From positions 6,758,001-6,822,000 of the forward strand of contig NZ_CP063808.1 of the NCBI RefSeq assembly GCF_018128905.1: 64,000 bases of DNA. The letters run 5' to 3'. Of the stretch, positions 48,775 through 57,973 are shown in pieces (position 1 is the first letter of the stretch; every line of letters begins with the position of its first letter). The notes beneath the pieces were generated by a model that worked only from the letters and a program-made list of their open reading frames with translations, was not told the DNA's origin and made no database searches. Origin of the DNA: Streptomyces sp. A2-16 (GTDB lineage Bacteria; Actinomycetota; Actinomycetes; Streptomycetales; Streptomycetaceae). Both the position numbers and the translations under genes were made by a program.

Positions 48775-48918
48775 CGACCCTATAGGGGGCTTGCTGCTGC
48801 GGTTGTGCGGGCCCGGAAACCCGCCCGTGACGGCTTTCACGGGTTTCTCAGAGTTCGCTGACACAGCTCTAACGTCCGTCTAACGGCCCGCACAGCCGAC
48901 GGCCCGAGCATCGGCGGC

Positions 48919-49914
48919 ATGGAGTCCTCCAGAGCCGTCCGACGCCCCGTCCGCAGGTCCCCCCGGCGGCCCTTGCTGTACGCCGCGCTCGCCTCCGTCG
49001 CCGTCGTCGGCGCCACGGCCGCGGGGACCGTGTACGTGAAGGCGCAGGCGCACTCCGGCAGCGGCGCAGTATCGTCGGCGGCGACGCCGTCGGCCTCCGG
49101 CTCGCCGGCGACCACGACTCAGGAGGCGGCCGTGGCGGAGCCGGTGGTGGATCTCGACGCGCGACTGGCCGACGCCATGAAGTCGGTCGGCGTGACGGGC
49201 GAGCAGAAGGTGTCGGCAGCGGTAATCGACCTGGGGTCGGGCGACAGCGCGGTCCACGGCGACGGCGCCTTCGACACGGCGAGCATCGTGAAGGTCGACA
49301 TCCTCGCGGCGCTGCTGCTGCGGCACCAGGAGGCCGGGACGCGGCTGAGCGCGCAGGAGAAGGCGTACGCCACCACGATGATCGAGAACAGCGACAACGC
49401 CTCGGCATCGGCGCTGTGGGACGCCATCGGGAGGGCGGCGGGGCTCGACGCGGCCAACGCCAAGCTCGGCTTGACCGGCACGGAGGGCGGCGACGGGGCG
49501 CTGTGGGGGCTCACCCAGACCACGGCGGCCGACCAGCTCACCCTGCTCCAGCAGGTGTTCGGGGACGACTCGGAGCTGAGCGGGGCCTCGCGGTCGTATC
49601 TCCAGGGGCTGATGGGGCAGGTGGAGGCCGACCAGCGGTGGGGGGTGTCGGCCGCGGGCGACCGCTCCGGGTGGGCGCTGAAGAACGGGTGGCTGCCGCG
49701 CAGCACGACCGGGCTGTGGGACGTCAACAGCATCGGGCGGGTGACGGTGGACGGGGACGAGTACCTGGTGGCGGTGCTGTCGAACGGCAGCCCCACGCAG
49801 GCGAAGGGTATTTCGCTGGTGGAGGCGGCGGCGAAGGCCGCGGTGTCGGTGTTCACGGGAGCGGACCCGTCGGTGTCCGCGTCGGCGAACGCCACCGGTG
49901 TGGCGGCTCGCTGA
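48919..49914 (+). CDS. secreted beta-lactamase-fold serine hydrolase (class A-like)
   Basis: A 331-residue protein. A basic N-terminus with one membrane helix (LLYAALASVAVVGATAAGTV) acts as a signal anchor, then a Ser/Ala/Thr linker. The fold: FDTASIVKVDILAALLL (S122-x-x-K125, active-site serine), TMIENSDNASASALW (SDN, S158-D159-N160), and SGWALKNGWLPR (KNG in place of KTG). The usual omega-loop Glu of true beta-lactamases is not obvious. So it is more like a penicillin-binding-protein-type peptidase or an inactivated relative than a resistance enzyme. It diverges from the SseB gene. Confidence 0.8.
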   Translation: MESSRAVRRPVRRSPRRPLLYAALASVAVVGATAAGTVYVKAQAHSGSGAVSSAATPSASGSPATTTQEAAVAEPVVDLDARLADAMKSVGVTGEQKVSAAVIDLGSGDSAVHGDGAFDTASIVKVDILAALLLRHQEAGTRLSAQEKAYATTMIENSDNASASALWDAIGRAAGLDAANAKLGLTGTEGGDGALWGLTQTTAADQLTLLQQVFGDDSELSGASRSYLQGLMGQVEADQRWGVSAAGDRSGWALKNGWLPRSTTGLWDVNSIGRVTVDGDEYLVAVLSNGSPTQAKGISLVEAAAKAAVSVFTGADPSVSASANATGVAAR

Positions 49915-49928
49915 GGTTTCGCCCCGCC

Positions 49929-51113
49929 TCAGAAACCCTCGTAGGACTGCCGGGGCCCCCGTCGGCCACGCCACAGGACCACCGCGGCGATCAGCAGCGC
50001 CACGCCCAGTCCGCCCGCCAGCGGGGCTGCCCAACTGGCCGTGTCGTCCTCGGACTTGGCGGTGTCGGGGCCGGATCCGAAGTACTTGTCGCCGTAGGAG
50101 GCCGGCTGCAGGCCCGCCGGTTTCAGACGGGCCGCCGCCTTGAGCGCCGCCGCGGGGTCGACGAAGCCGAAGCCCCGGGAGTCGTCACGGCCGCCTGCCG
50201 GGGCGTTGCGGGCCGTGTCCTCCAGGAGCCGTTTGACCTGCGCGGGCGTCAGGCCGGGGTGGGCGGCCTTGACGAGGGCGACCGCGCCGGAGACGAACGC
50301 GGAGGCGGCGCTGGTCCCCCAGCCCTCGTAGTACTTGTGGTCGGGGTCGGCGATGACCACGTCGTCCCCGGGGGCCGCGACGGTGGCGTACCAGCGGCGG
50401 GTGGAGAAGGAGGCGCGGGTGCCGAACTTGTCGACGGCGGTGGCGGCGATGACGCCCGGGTAGGCGGCCGGGTAGGAGATGTGGTCGCCCTTCTCGCCGC
50501 CGTTGCCCGCCGAGGCGACGACGACGGCGCCCTTCTTCAGGGCGTACTGGACGGCGTCGTCCTCACCGGCCTCGGGGTGCGCGGAGGCGGAGTCGTCGCC
50601 GAGGGAGAGGTTGATGACGTCGGCGCCGTGGTCCGCGGCCCAGCGGATGCCCTCGGCGAGGGCGTTGCCGCGGGTGTTGCGGGCCTTGGCGCGGGCCGGG
50701 TCGCCGTCCTCCAGGATCACGCGGACGGGGAGGATCTTGGCCTCGGGGGCGATGCCCATGACGCCGTCGCCGTTGCCGACGCCGTGTCCGTGGCCGGCGA
50801 TGATGCCGGCCATGGCGGTGCCGTGCCGGGCCCAGGCGCGCTGTCCCCGCACGGCCCCGAAGCCGATCATGTCCTTGCCGGTGAGGACGTTGCCGACGAG
50901 GTCGGGGTGGTCGTCCTCGACACCGGTGTCCAGGACGGCGACGGTGACGCCCGCGCCCTTGGTGGTCTGCCAGGCCTGCTGGGTGTGCATGGCCTCGAGG
51001 GCCCACTGCTTGGCGCGGATGCCGTCGGCGTGCGCGGCGGTGGGCGGGACGAGGGCGACGGAGGCGGCGAGGAGGACGCTCAGGAGGCCTGCCCGGCGGG
51101 TGGTGACGCTCAT
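49929..51113 (-). CDS. mycosin-like subtilisin (type VII secretion-associated serine protease)
   Basis: The start ATG overlaps the upstream gene stop by four bases. The 394-residue protein has a signal peptide (ending TAAHA). The S8 triad is D62 (VAVLDTGVEDDHPDL), H97 (ARHGTAMAGIIAGH) and S268 (GWGTSAASAFVSGAV). A C-terminal membrane helix (AAPLAGGLGVALLIAAVVLW) anchors it. This is the MycP layout of ESX systems, but no EccB-E or Esx gene is near, so it is an orphan mycosin. The coupled partner upstream is a proline-rich single-pass membrane protein, a plausible substrate or scaffold. Confidence 0.92.
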   Translation of the reverse strand: MSVTTRRAGLLSVLLAASVALVPPTAAHADGIRAKQWALEAMHTQQAWQTTKGAGVTVAVLDTGVEDDHPDLVGNVLTGKDMIGFGAVRGQRAWARHGTAMAGIIAGHGHGVGNGDGVMGIAPEAKILPVRVILEDGDPARAKARNTRGNALAEGIRWAADHGADVINLSLGDDSASAHPEAGEDDAVQYALKKGAVVVASAGNGGEKGDHISYPAAYPGVIAATAVDKFGTRASFSTRRWYATVAAPGDDVVIADPDHKYYEGWGTSAASAFVSGAVALVKAAHPGLTPAQVKRLLEDTARNAPAGGRDDSRGFGFVDPAAALKAAARLKPAGLQPASYGDKYFGSGPDTAKSEDDTASWAAPLAGGLGVALLIAAVVLWRGRRGPRQSYEGF

Positions 51114-53518
51114 GAGGGCTGCTCCGGGGGCGAGGTGACGGTCTTGCGCAGCGCGCGTTCGACACGGTCGGCCAGGCCCTGGGCCTCGTTGCCGAGGCCG
51201 GCCTGGGCGGCGGGGCTGGTGTCGCCGGACTCCATGGCCTTCTCGGCGGGCTCCGGGGTGTCGACCGTACGGCCGTCCGCCCAGCCGGAGACGGCGTAGG
51301 CGACGACGGGGGCGTCGGTGAGGACGGAGATCGTCCAGGAGGCCCGCTGCGCGGCGCCGAAGCCGGCCGCGAGGGTGTTCTTCGCGGCGTACGGGAGGGG
51401 CATCAGGTCGGTGCGGGTGTCCAGGCCCTCCCGGGCGAAGCGGGTGTCGAGGTCGCGCATCGCGGTGGCGTCGGCGTCGGTGAAGAGGAGGCCGACGGTG
51501 GTGACGTAGCTCTGGGTGGCGTCCGTGTACGTGGCGCGCAGCAGGCGTTCGCAGCCGACGGGGGCGAGGGCCTTGCGCAGCAGGGGGTCGAAGGCGTCCT
51601 TGCAGCCGCTGTCCGGGGCGACGGCGATCCGCGTCCAGGTGCGGTCGGCTCCGCCGGGTCCGGCGCCCTGGCCGTCCACGGTGGGCGGGAACAGCCGGTC
51701 GACGGGCACGCTGTGCCAGAGCTCGCCGGCCTGGGCGAAGGTGTCGCCGCCGCCCTCGTCACCGGAGTCCCCGATCAGCCAACTCCCGGTCACGGCACCG
51801 CCGATGAGCCCGAGTCCGAGCACGGCGCACGCGGCCACGGCGGCGATCCGGGGAGGAATCCGCACTCCCCACGACCGCTCCTTGTAACCGACCTCGGGCT
51901 CCCCGAACGACACAACGGGCCGCCCGCTGCCGGGAGTTGCGCCATGCGCGGGCATGGAGGCGCTCCAGGACAGCGCCGGGTCGGGCATCAGCGGCGCCCG
52001 TACCCCGGCACCCGGGGTCGCCGCGGAGGGCGGCTCGGCGGGGGGCGGGGGTGTGGTCGGCGGGGCCGCGGGGGGTGGGGGCGCGGTGGGCCGGCCCGCG
52101 GAGGCGGGGGCCGTACGCGTCGAGCCCGTACGGACGTCTCCGGACGCCGGTTCCGTCGGCACGGGCCGCATCCGGAAGGTCGTCTCGAACGCGGTCTCGG
52201 CGGGTGCGCCGGGACGACGTGGAGGCGCGGAGGGCCGTGAACTCGGGCGGGGCGGCACGACACCGGAGGTGCCGGGAGCCTGTGCGGGAACGGCGTCGGG
52301 ACGACGTGGGGGCACGGAGGGCCGCGAACTCGGACGGGGCGGCACGACACCGGAGGTGCCGGGCCCCTGTGCGGGAACGGCGCCGGACTCGGGCGGCAGC
52401 GGACCGGGACCGACGGTCCCTGGCCTCGGCGTGCGCGGCTCGGTGCCCGGCGTGGAGGTGCCTCCGCGCGGTCGGGGCGGGGCGGAGTCGGGGGCGGGGG
52501 TCGCCGTGCCGGGACCGGACGCCGGGGGCATGTCGGGGAAGCGGGCCGAGGCCGGGGGCGGGGGCATGGTGCCGCCGGGGGCAGGGGCTTCCCGGTCCGG
52601 GGAGCCGGGGCGGCGGGCCTGAGAACCGGGAGCGGAGCGGTCGTCGCTGCCGGACGGCACGGAGGCCGACGCCGCCCCGGAGGATGCCGAGCCCGCGCCA
52701 CGGTGCGCCGACGGGTTCCCGGGGCGGGGCATGGCAGGGTTCGGCGAGGCGTCCCCGGGGTGGGACGCACCAGGGTTCGCCGATGCGTTCCCCAGGCGGG
52801 ACGCACCAGCATCCGCCGATGCGTTCCCGAGGCGGGACGCACCAGAGTTCGCCGACGCCGCCCCGGGGCGAGACGCACCAGCGTCCGCCGACGCGTTCTC
52901 GAGGCGAGACGCACCAGAGTTCGCCGACGCGTTCCCCGTGCGGGACCCGCCGGGGTGCGCCGCTCCCTGGGGCGATCCCTGGGCCGGGGTGCCGGAGCCG
53001 TTGGCGCCGGTCGCGGGGGCGTGGCCCTGGGGGCCGCCGGCCCCGGGGCCGCGGCCCTCGGGCATGGTGCGCGTCTCACCGCTGGTCGGTGTCGAGCCGG
53101 GGCCCGCGTCGTTGCTCGTTCGTATCGGGGGCCGCCCCGCGGGGTCCTGCGCCGGGGGCCGCTCCTCGCCCGCCGCACCGGCCTCCCGCCGGTCCGCGCC
53201 GCCGGAGCCCCGTCGGCCGTTCTCGGCGGAGTCCTGCCAGTCGAAGCCGCCGAACATCGGCCGGCCCTGCGCTCCCGTGCCCCGTCGGCCTCGCTCGCCG
53301 AAGGCCTGCCACTCGGTGTCGTCCGTCACACGTGCGCCAGGAGCGGTGAAATCCCGGCCCGCGGACGCGTCCTGTTCGCTTCTGCCGGGCCTCTCGCCCG
53401 TCCCTCGTGACTGCTCCGGGGGCGACTGGGGCGCCTCGGCGCCGGGCTCGCCCAGGCCCACCGTCGGCGGCTGTGCCGGCCGTGGAGGAATCGAGGCGCG
53501 GCGGGCTTCCGTACTCAT
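51110..53518 (-). CDS. long proline-rich single-pass membrane protein coupled to mycosin
   Basis: An 802-residue protein. The N-terminal 580 residues are cytoplasmic low-complexity (Pro, Gly, Ala, Ser, Thr), with 12-residue repeats such as GASRLGNASADA around 195-265 and two near-identical VPAQGPGTSGVVPPRPSSRP blocks around 380-425. A membrane helix (RIAAVAACAVLGLGLIGGAV) follows at about 590. The extracytoplasmic C-terminal domain (about 620-802) is conserved-looking, with a cysteine pair (GCKDAF ... VGCERLL) and SWTISVLTDAPVVAYAV. No family is recognised. It is translationally coupled to the mycosin and may recruit or be processed by it. Confidence 0.75.
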   Translation of the reverse strand: MSTEARRASIPPRPAQPPTVGLGEPGAEAPQSPPEQSRGTGERPGRSEQDASAGRDFTAPGARVTDDTEWQAFGERGRRGTGAQGRPMFGGFDWQDSAENGRRGSGGADRREAGAAGEERPPAQDPAGRPPIRTSNDAGPGSTPTSGETRTMPEGRGPGAGGPQGHAPATGANGSGTPAQGSPQGAAHPGGSRTGNASANSGASRLENASADAGASRPGAASANSGASRLGNASADAGASRLGNASANPGASHPGDASPNPAMPRPGNPSAHRGAGSASSGAASASVPSGSDDRSAPGSQARRPGSPDREAPAPGGTMPPPPASARFPDMPPASGPGTATPAPDSAPPRPRGGTSTPGTEPRTPRPGTVGPGPLPPESGAVPAQGPGTSGVVPPRPSSRPSVPPRRPDAVPAQAPGTSGVVPPRPSSRPSAPPRRPGAPAETAFETTFRMRPVPTEPASGDVRTGSTRTAPASAGRPTAPPPPAAPPTTPPPPAEPPSAATPGAGVRAPLMPDPALSWSASMPAHGATPGSGRPVVSFGEPEVGYKERSWGVRIPPRIAAVAACAVLGLGLIGGAVTGSWLIGDSGDEGGGDTFAQAGELWHSVPVDRLFPPTVDGQGAGPGGADRTWTRIAVAPDSGCKDAFDPLLRKALAPVGCERLLRATYTDATQSYVTTVGLLFTDADATAMRDLDTRFAREGLDTRTDLMPLPYAAKNTLAAGFGAAQRASWTISVLTDAPVVAYAVSGWADGRTVDTPEPAEKAMESGDTSPAAQAGLGNEAQGLADRVERALRKTVTSPPEQPS
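52734..52950. repeat. 36-bp tandem repeats in the proline-rich protein gene
   Basis: About six copies of a 36-bp unit with a core like GGACGCACCAG, each encoding a 12-residue block (GASRLGNASADA and variants). The units differ at scattered positions. They can expand or contract by slippage without shifting the frame. Confidence 0.75.
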
Positions 53519-53788
53519 GCACCCCCCGTTTCCTCAAGTCCGGGCCGTTCTGTCATGCGCGGGCCCTCGTCGGAGTCGCCGGTGTGGAAGACGGCCGTCC
53601 GGGCACGCATACCCGCACGGAAGGGCCGGCATCCCGGCGCGGCGGCGACGGGGGGCGAACAGCCCTGCGTGCGTGCGCGTCACTCTACGGGTTGTTCCTG
53701 GGCGAACGGGAACCAGTCCACCAGGCCGGGGGCATCTGCCCGGAACGTCCCCCTACCCTGCGGTAATCCTGTCTGGCAGGCTTCGTTC

Positions 53789-54991
53789 ATGACTGCGCGC
53801 GCCGCCGACCGGGCCCGTTACGACCGGGCCACCGCCCATCTCGACGCCCCCCTCGCGATCGTTGACCTGGACGCCTTCGACTCCAACGCGGACGATCTCG
53901 TCCGCCGGGCGGCGGGCAAGCCGATCCGCGTCGCCAGCAAGTCCGTGCGTTGCCGCGCGCTGCTCGAACGCGTGCTGGCGAAGGACGGCTTCGCGGGCAT
54001 CATGTCCTTCACCCTCGCCGAGTCCCTGTGGCTGGCCCGGAGCGGCTTCGAGGACATCCTGCTCGCCTACCCGTCCGCCGACCGCTCCGGGTACGCCGAA
54101 CTGGCCGCCGATCCCAAGCTGGCGGCCGCCGTCACCGTGATGGTGGACAGCCCCGAGCAGCTCGCCTTCATCGACGAGTCCCGGGCGGGCGGCACCGAAG
54201 TCATCCGGGTCTGCCTGGAGTTGGACACCTCGCTGAAGCTTCTCGGCGGCAAGGTGCGCGTCGGCGCCCGGCGTTCGCCGCTGCACTCCCCCGCGCAGGT
54301 CGCCGACATGGCGCGGGCCGTGGCGCGACGGCCCGGGTTCCAGGTCGTCGGGATCATGGCCTACGAAGGGCACATCGCCGGTGTCGGGGACTCGGTCGCC
54401 GGGCGGCCGTTGCGTTCGCGGGCGGTGCGGCTGATGCAGGCCACGGCCCGCAAGGAGCTGGCCGAGCGGCGGGCGGCGGTGGTGCGCGCGGTGCGGGCCG
54501 TCGTACCGGACCTGGAGTTCGTCAACGGCGGCGGCACGGGCAGTGTGCAGCACACCGCCGCGGAGGACGCCGTCACGGAGATCGGCGCGGGTTCGGGGCT
54601 GTACGTGCCGAGGCTGTTCGACAACTACACGTCCTTCAGCGGGCGTCCGGCCGCCCTGTTCGCCATGCCCGTCGTGCGCAGGCCCGGGGTGGGCGTGGTG
54701 ACCGTCCTCGGCGGCGGCTACCCGGCCTCCGGTGCCGCCGGACCCGACCGGCTGCCGGTGCCGTATCTGCCGGAGGGGCTGAAGTACGACCCGCAGGAGG
54801 GACCCGGCGAGGTGCAGACCCCGCTGCTCGGCTCCCCCGCCGACGATCTGCTGCTCGGCGACAAGGTGTGGTTCCGGCACGCCAAGGCCGGTGAGCTGTG
54901 CGAGCGGTTCGAGAAGCTGCACCTGATCGAGGGGGACGCGGTGACGGAGACCGTCCCGACGTACCGCGGTGAGGGCCACACGTTCCTGTAG
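53789..54991 (+). CDS. alanine-racemase-fold amino acid deaminase/aldolase (D-threonine aldolase-like)
   Basis: ATG at 53789; 400 residues. DAPLAIVDLDAFDSNADDLV then KPIRVASKSVRCRALLERVL gives the PLP-barrel start with the Schiff-base lysine in ASKS. GIMSFTLAESLWLARSG, VRVGARRSPLHSPAQVADMA and EFVNGGGTGSVQHTAAEDAV are the barrel strands with the glycine-rich phosphate loop. The C-terminal region (LGDKVWFRHAKAGELCERF) matches the deaminase/D-threonine aldolase subgroup that acts on beta-hydroxy D-amino acids. Exact substrate unknown. It diverges from the proline-rich gene; a 270-bp gap precedes it with nothing else visible. Confidence 0.9.
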   Translation: MTARAADRARYDRATAHLDAPLAIVDLDAFDSNADDLVRRAAGKPIRVASKSVRCRALLERVLAKDGFAGIMSFTLAESLWLARSGFEDILLAYPSADRSGYAELAADPKLAAAVTVMVDSPEQLAFIDESRAGGTEVIRVCLELDTSLKLLGGKVRVGARRSPLHSPAQVADMARAVARRPGFQVVGIMAYEGHIAGVGDSVAGRPLRSRAVRLMQATARKELAERRAAVVRAVRAVVPDLEFVNGGGTGSVQHTAAEDAVTEIGAGSGLYVPRLFDNYTSFSGRPAALFAMPVVRRPGVGVVTVLGGGYPASGAAGPDRLPVPYLPEGLKYDPQEGPGEVQTPLLGSPADDLLLGDKVWFRHAKAGELCERFEKLHLIEGDAVTETVPTYRGEGHTFL

Positions 54992-54992
54992 G

Positions 54993-55775
54993 TCAGCGGT
55001 CGACGGACCGGATTCCCCTGGTGATCCGGTCCATGTCGGCGAGCGGCGGGCCGTCCGGGCCCGCGTCGAAGGCGAAGCGCACGACGACGGCGTCCGGGGG
55101 TCCGCCGCGGGCCGGGGCGACGGCCAGCGTCTGGACGTAACCGCCGGGTCCCTGAGCCGTCCGCACCCGCCAGCGCACCAGGTATCCGGCGCGTCCGGAG
55201 ACGGCGACGTGCTCCGACCTGACGATCCGGTGGCTGCGAATGGCGCCGTAGGAGCTGTCGGCGGCCTGCGGTATGTCCTTCTCGGCGAGGGCTTCCGGGG
55301 ATCTCGCCGGGTTCCCGGGCAGCGTCCGGGCGAAGACCTTGCCGCCCCCGGTGGTCATCACCACGTTGTCGCGGGTCACGTACTTCGCGGGGACCCAGCC
55401 CTCGGGCAACGGCAGGCTGATGCCGTCGAGTTCGTCGACCAGGCGGGACGGTGACGGGGGCGGCGTCGGGGCCGGGGACGGGGAGGCCGGGACGGGCGGC
55501 GGTGCGGTGACCGTCGGTGCCGTGTCCGCCACCACGTCGTCCCCGTGGCCCCGGGCGAGGGCGAACGCCCCGCTGACGATCGCCGCGACGAGGACGGCCC
55601 CGGAGACCGTGAGGGCGACGGCCTTGGCCCGCCCCGAGGCCCCGCCGGCCGCTCGTGGCGGGCCGGGCGCCCCGGGGAGGCGCCGGTGGTCCGTCCAGGC
55701 GGTCCCGTCCCACCGGCGCTCCAGATGCGGGGCGTCGGGGTCCGGGTACCAGCCGGGCGGGAGCGTGCTGCTCAT
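54993..55775 (-). CDS. DUF2510 single-pass membrane protein
   Basis: The first 30 residues are a DUF2510 motif (PPGWYPDPDAPHLERRWDGT, then AWTDHRR), a short actinobacterial domain found beside membrane segments. One helix (AVALTVSGAVLVAAIVSGAF) follows, then a Pro-rich stalk and an extracytoplasmic domain (about 115-260; LVDELDGISLPLPEGWVPAK, GRAGYLVRWRVRTAQGPGGY). Function unknown. The ATG is at 55775; convergent with the preceding gene with one base between stops. Confidence 0.85.
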   Translation of the reverse strand: MSSTLPPGWYPDPDAPHLERRWDGTAWTDHRRLPGAPGPPRAAGGASGRAKAVALTVSGAVLVAAIVSGAFALARGHGDDVVADTAPTVTAPPPVPASPSPAPTPPPSPSRLVDELDGISLPLPEGWVPAKYVTRDNVVMTTGGGKVFARTLPGNPARSPEALAEKDIPQAADSSYGAIRSHRIVRSEHVAVSGRAGYLVRWRVRTAQGPGGYVQTLAVAPARGGPPDAVVVRFAFDAGPDGPPLADMDRITRGIRSVDR

Positions 55776-55796
55776 TGGGGCACTGTAGGGCGGGAC

Positions 55797-56579
55797 CTAC
55801 AGCGGTGTGACGTACGCCCCCGAGATGCCGCCGTCGACGAGGAAGTCGCTGGCGTTGACGAAGGAGGAGTCGTCGCTGGCCAGGAAGGCGACGGCGGCGG
55901 CGATCTCCTCGGCCTCGGCGAACCGGCCGACCGGAATGTGGACCAGGCGGCGGGCGGCCCGCTCGGGGTCCTTGGCGAACAGTTCCTGGAGCAGCGGGGT
56001 GTTGACCGGCCCGGGGCACAGGGCGTTGACGCGGATGCCCTCCCTCGCGAACTGCACGCCCAGTTCCCGGGACATGGCGAGCACGCCGCCCTTGGAAGCG
56101 GTGTAGGAGATCTGCGAGGTCGCCGCGCCCATCCGGGCCACGAAGGACGCCGTGTTGATGATGGAACCCTTGCCCTGGCGCTGCATGTAGGGGATCGCGG
56201 CCTTGCAGCACAGGTAGACGGAGGTCAGGTTGACCTCCTGGACGCGCTTCCAGGCCTCCAGCCCTGTCTCCAGGATGGAGTCGTCGTCGGGCGGCGAGAT
56301 GCCCGCGTTGTTGAAGGCGACGTCGACGCTGCCGTAGGTGTCGTACGCCGTCCTGAACAGGGCCTCGACCTGCTCCTGGTCGGTGACGTCGACCTTCACG
56401 AAGATGCCGCCGACCTCCTCGGCGGCGGCCTTGCCGCGGGCCTCGTCGACATCGGCGCAGACGACGTTCGCGCCCTCGGAGGCGAGCCGGCGGGCGGTGG
56501 CGAGCCCGATGCCGCTGCCGGCTCCGGTGATGACGGCCGTACGGCCGACAAGGCGACGGCACACAATCTGATCGGTCAC
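55797..56579 (-). CDS. short-chain dehydrogenase/reductase of the glutamylation cluster
   Basis: GTG at 56579 overlaps the aldehyde dehydrogenase stop (GTGA). A 260-residue SDR: TAVITGAGSGIGLATARRLA (TGxxxGxG, NAD(P) binding), NNAGISPPDDD, INTASFVARMGAATSQISYT (catalytic Ser and Tyr, YTASK Lys) and the final FLVDGGISGAYVTPL. It is last of three coupled genes after the glutamine-synthetase homologue and the aldehyde dehydrogenase. It probably oxidises an alcohol produced from a gamma-glutamyl amine (see the ligase). That role is inferred from the operon. Confidence 0.92.
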   Translation of the reverse strand: MTDQIVCRRLVGRTAVITGAGSGIGLATARRLASEGANVVCADVDEARGKAAAEEVGGIFVKVDVTDQEQVEALFRTAYDTYGSVDVAFNNAGISPPDDDSILETGLEAWKRVQEVNLTSVYLCCKAAIPYMQRQGKGSIINTASFVARMGAATSQISYTASKGGVLAMSRELGVQFAREGIRVNALCPGPVNTPLLQELFAKDPERAARRLVHIPVGRFAEAEEIAAAVAFLASDDSSFVNASDFLVDGGISGAYVTPL

Positions 56580-57973
56580 TGGGCGGGGCCTTCCGTGCTG
56601 ATGAAGACGTTCTTGGTTTCGGTGAAGGCGGTCAGGGCGTCCGGGCCGAGCTCGCGGCCGAGTCCGGACTGCTTGTAGCCGCCGAAGGGGGTCCAGTAGC
56701 GGACGCTGGAGTGGGAGTTGACGGACAGGTTGCCCGCCCTGACGGCCCGGGAGAGGCGCAGGGCGCGGCCGATGTCGCGGGTCCACAGGGAGCCGGAGAG
56801 GCCGTAGGGGGTGTCGTTGGCGAGCCGGATCGCGTCCTGTTCGTCGGTGAAGGGCAACAGGACGGCGACCGGGCCGAAGATCTCCTCACGGGCGGCCTCG
56901 GAGTCGGGCGCCTCGCCGGTGAGGACGGTCGGGGCGAACCAGAAGCCGGGCCCGTCGGGTGCGCTGCCGCGCAGGCCGGGGGCGTCCTCGGGGACCAGGG
57001 CCCGTACGCGGTCCAGTTGCTGACGGGAGATCAGCGGGCCCATCTGGGTCTTCTCGTCGGCCGGGTCGCCGACGACCACCGCGCTCAGGGCGTCGGCGAG
57101 CAGCTCCCGGACCTCGTCGTAGACGGGTTCCTGGACCAGGATCCGGGTGCGGGCGCAGCAGTCCTGGCCGGAGTTGTCGAGGAAGGAGAAGGGGTCGACG
57201 GCCGTGCGCAGGTCCGCGTCGGCGAAGACGATGTTGGGGCTCTTGCCGCCGAGTTCGAGCGTGACCGGCTTGACCTGGCGGGCGCAGCGCTCCATGACGT
57301 CACGGCCGGTGCGGGTGGAGCCGGTGAAGACGATCTTCGCGACGCCGGGGTGCTCGACGAGGGCGGTGCCCGCGACCGGCCCGTGGCCAGGCAGCACCTG
57401 GAACAGGCCTTCCGGCAGCCCTGCCTCCAGGGCGAGCTCGGCGAGCCGCAGGGCGGTCAGCGGGGTCGTCTCGGCGGGCTTGAGGACCACCGCGTTGCCG
57501 GCGGCGAGCGCGGGGGCCGTGCCCCAGGCGGCGATCGGCATGGGGAAGTTCCAGGGCGCGATGACGCCGACCACGCCGAGTGGTTCGAGGATCGTGACGT
57601 CGAGGCCGCCGGGGACCGGGATCTGGCGGCCGTTCAGCCGCTCCACTCCGCCCGCCGCGTAGGCCAGCAGATCCCGGACGTTGCCGGCCTCCCAGCGGGC
57701 GTTGCCGAGGAGGTGGCCGGCCTCGCGGACCTCCAGCCGGGCCAGTTCCTCCACGTGCTGGTCGACGACGTCGGCGAACCGGCGCAGCAGCCGGGCCCGG
57801 TCGGCGGGGGCCGCCGCGGCCCACTTCACCTGTGCCGCTGCGGCTCGGGCGACCGCCGCGTCCACGTCGGCCGCGGTGGCGGCGGGGACGGTGGCGACGA
57901 CCTCCTCGGTGGCCGGGTTGAGGACGGTCAGCTCATGCTCGTTGGACGACGGGGACAACGAAGTACCTTTCAC
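56576..57973 (-). CDS. aldehyde dehydrogenase of the glutamylation cluster
   Basis: The frame can start at GTG 57973, overlapping the ligase stop (GTGA), or at TTG 57958, seven bases after AAAGG; I keep the former for the coupling. The protein of 465 residues (GTG start) has LEPLGVVGVIAPWNFPMPIA (NAD binding), ELGGKSPNIVFADADL (catalytic Glu) and DNSGQDCCARTRILV (GQxC catalytic Cys). It oxidises aldehydes to acids with NAD(P). In the glutamylation model it turns a gamma-glutamyl aldehyde into the acid that the amidotransferase-like hydrolase then splits. Confidence 0.93.
   Translation of the reverse strand: MKGTSLSPSSNEHELTVLNPATEEVVATVPAATAADVDAAVARAAAAQVKWAAAAPADRARLLRRFADVVDQHVEELARLEVREAGHLLGNARWEAGNVRDLLAYAAGGVERLNGRQIPVPGGLDVTILEPLGVVGVIAPWNFPMPIAAWGTAPALAAGNAVVLKPAETTPLTALRLAELALEAGLPEGLFQVLPGHGPVAGTALVEHPGVAKIVFTGSTRTGRDVMERCARQVKPVTLELGGKSPNIVFADADLRTAVDPFSFLDNSGQDCCARTRILVQEPVYDEVRELLADALSAVVVGDPADEKTQMGPLISRQQLDRVRALVPEDAPGLRGSAPDGPGFWFAPTVLTGEAPDSEAAREEIFGPVAVLLPFTDEQDAIRLANDTPYGLSGSLWTRDIGRALRLSRAVRAGNLSVNSHSSVRYWTPFGGYKQSGLGRELGPDALTAFTETKNVFISTEGPAQ

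Noticed and set aside
49929..53518. Type VII secretion cluster
   Set aside because: Only the mycosin and one membrane protein are present; no EccB, EccC, EccD, EccE or WXG100 gene in the window.
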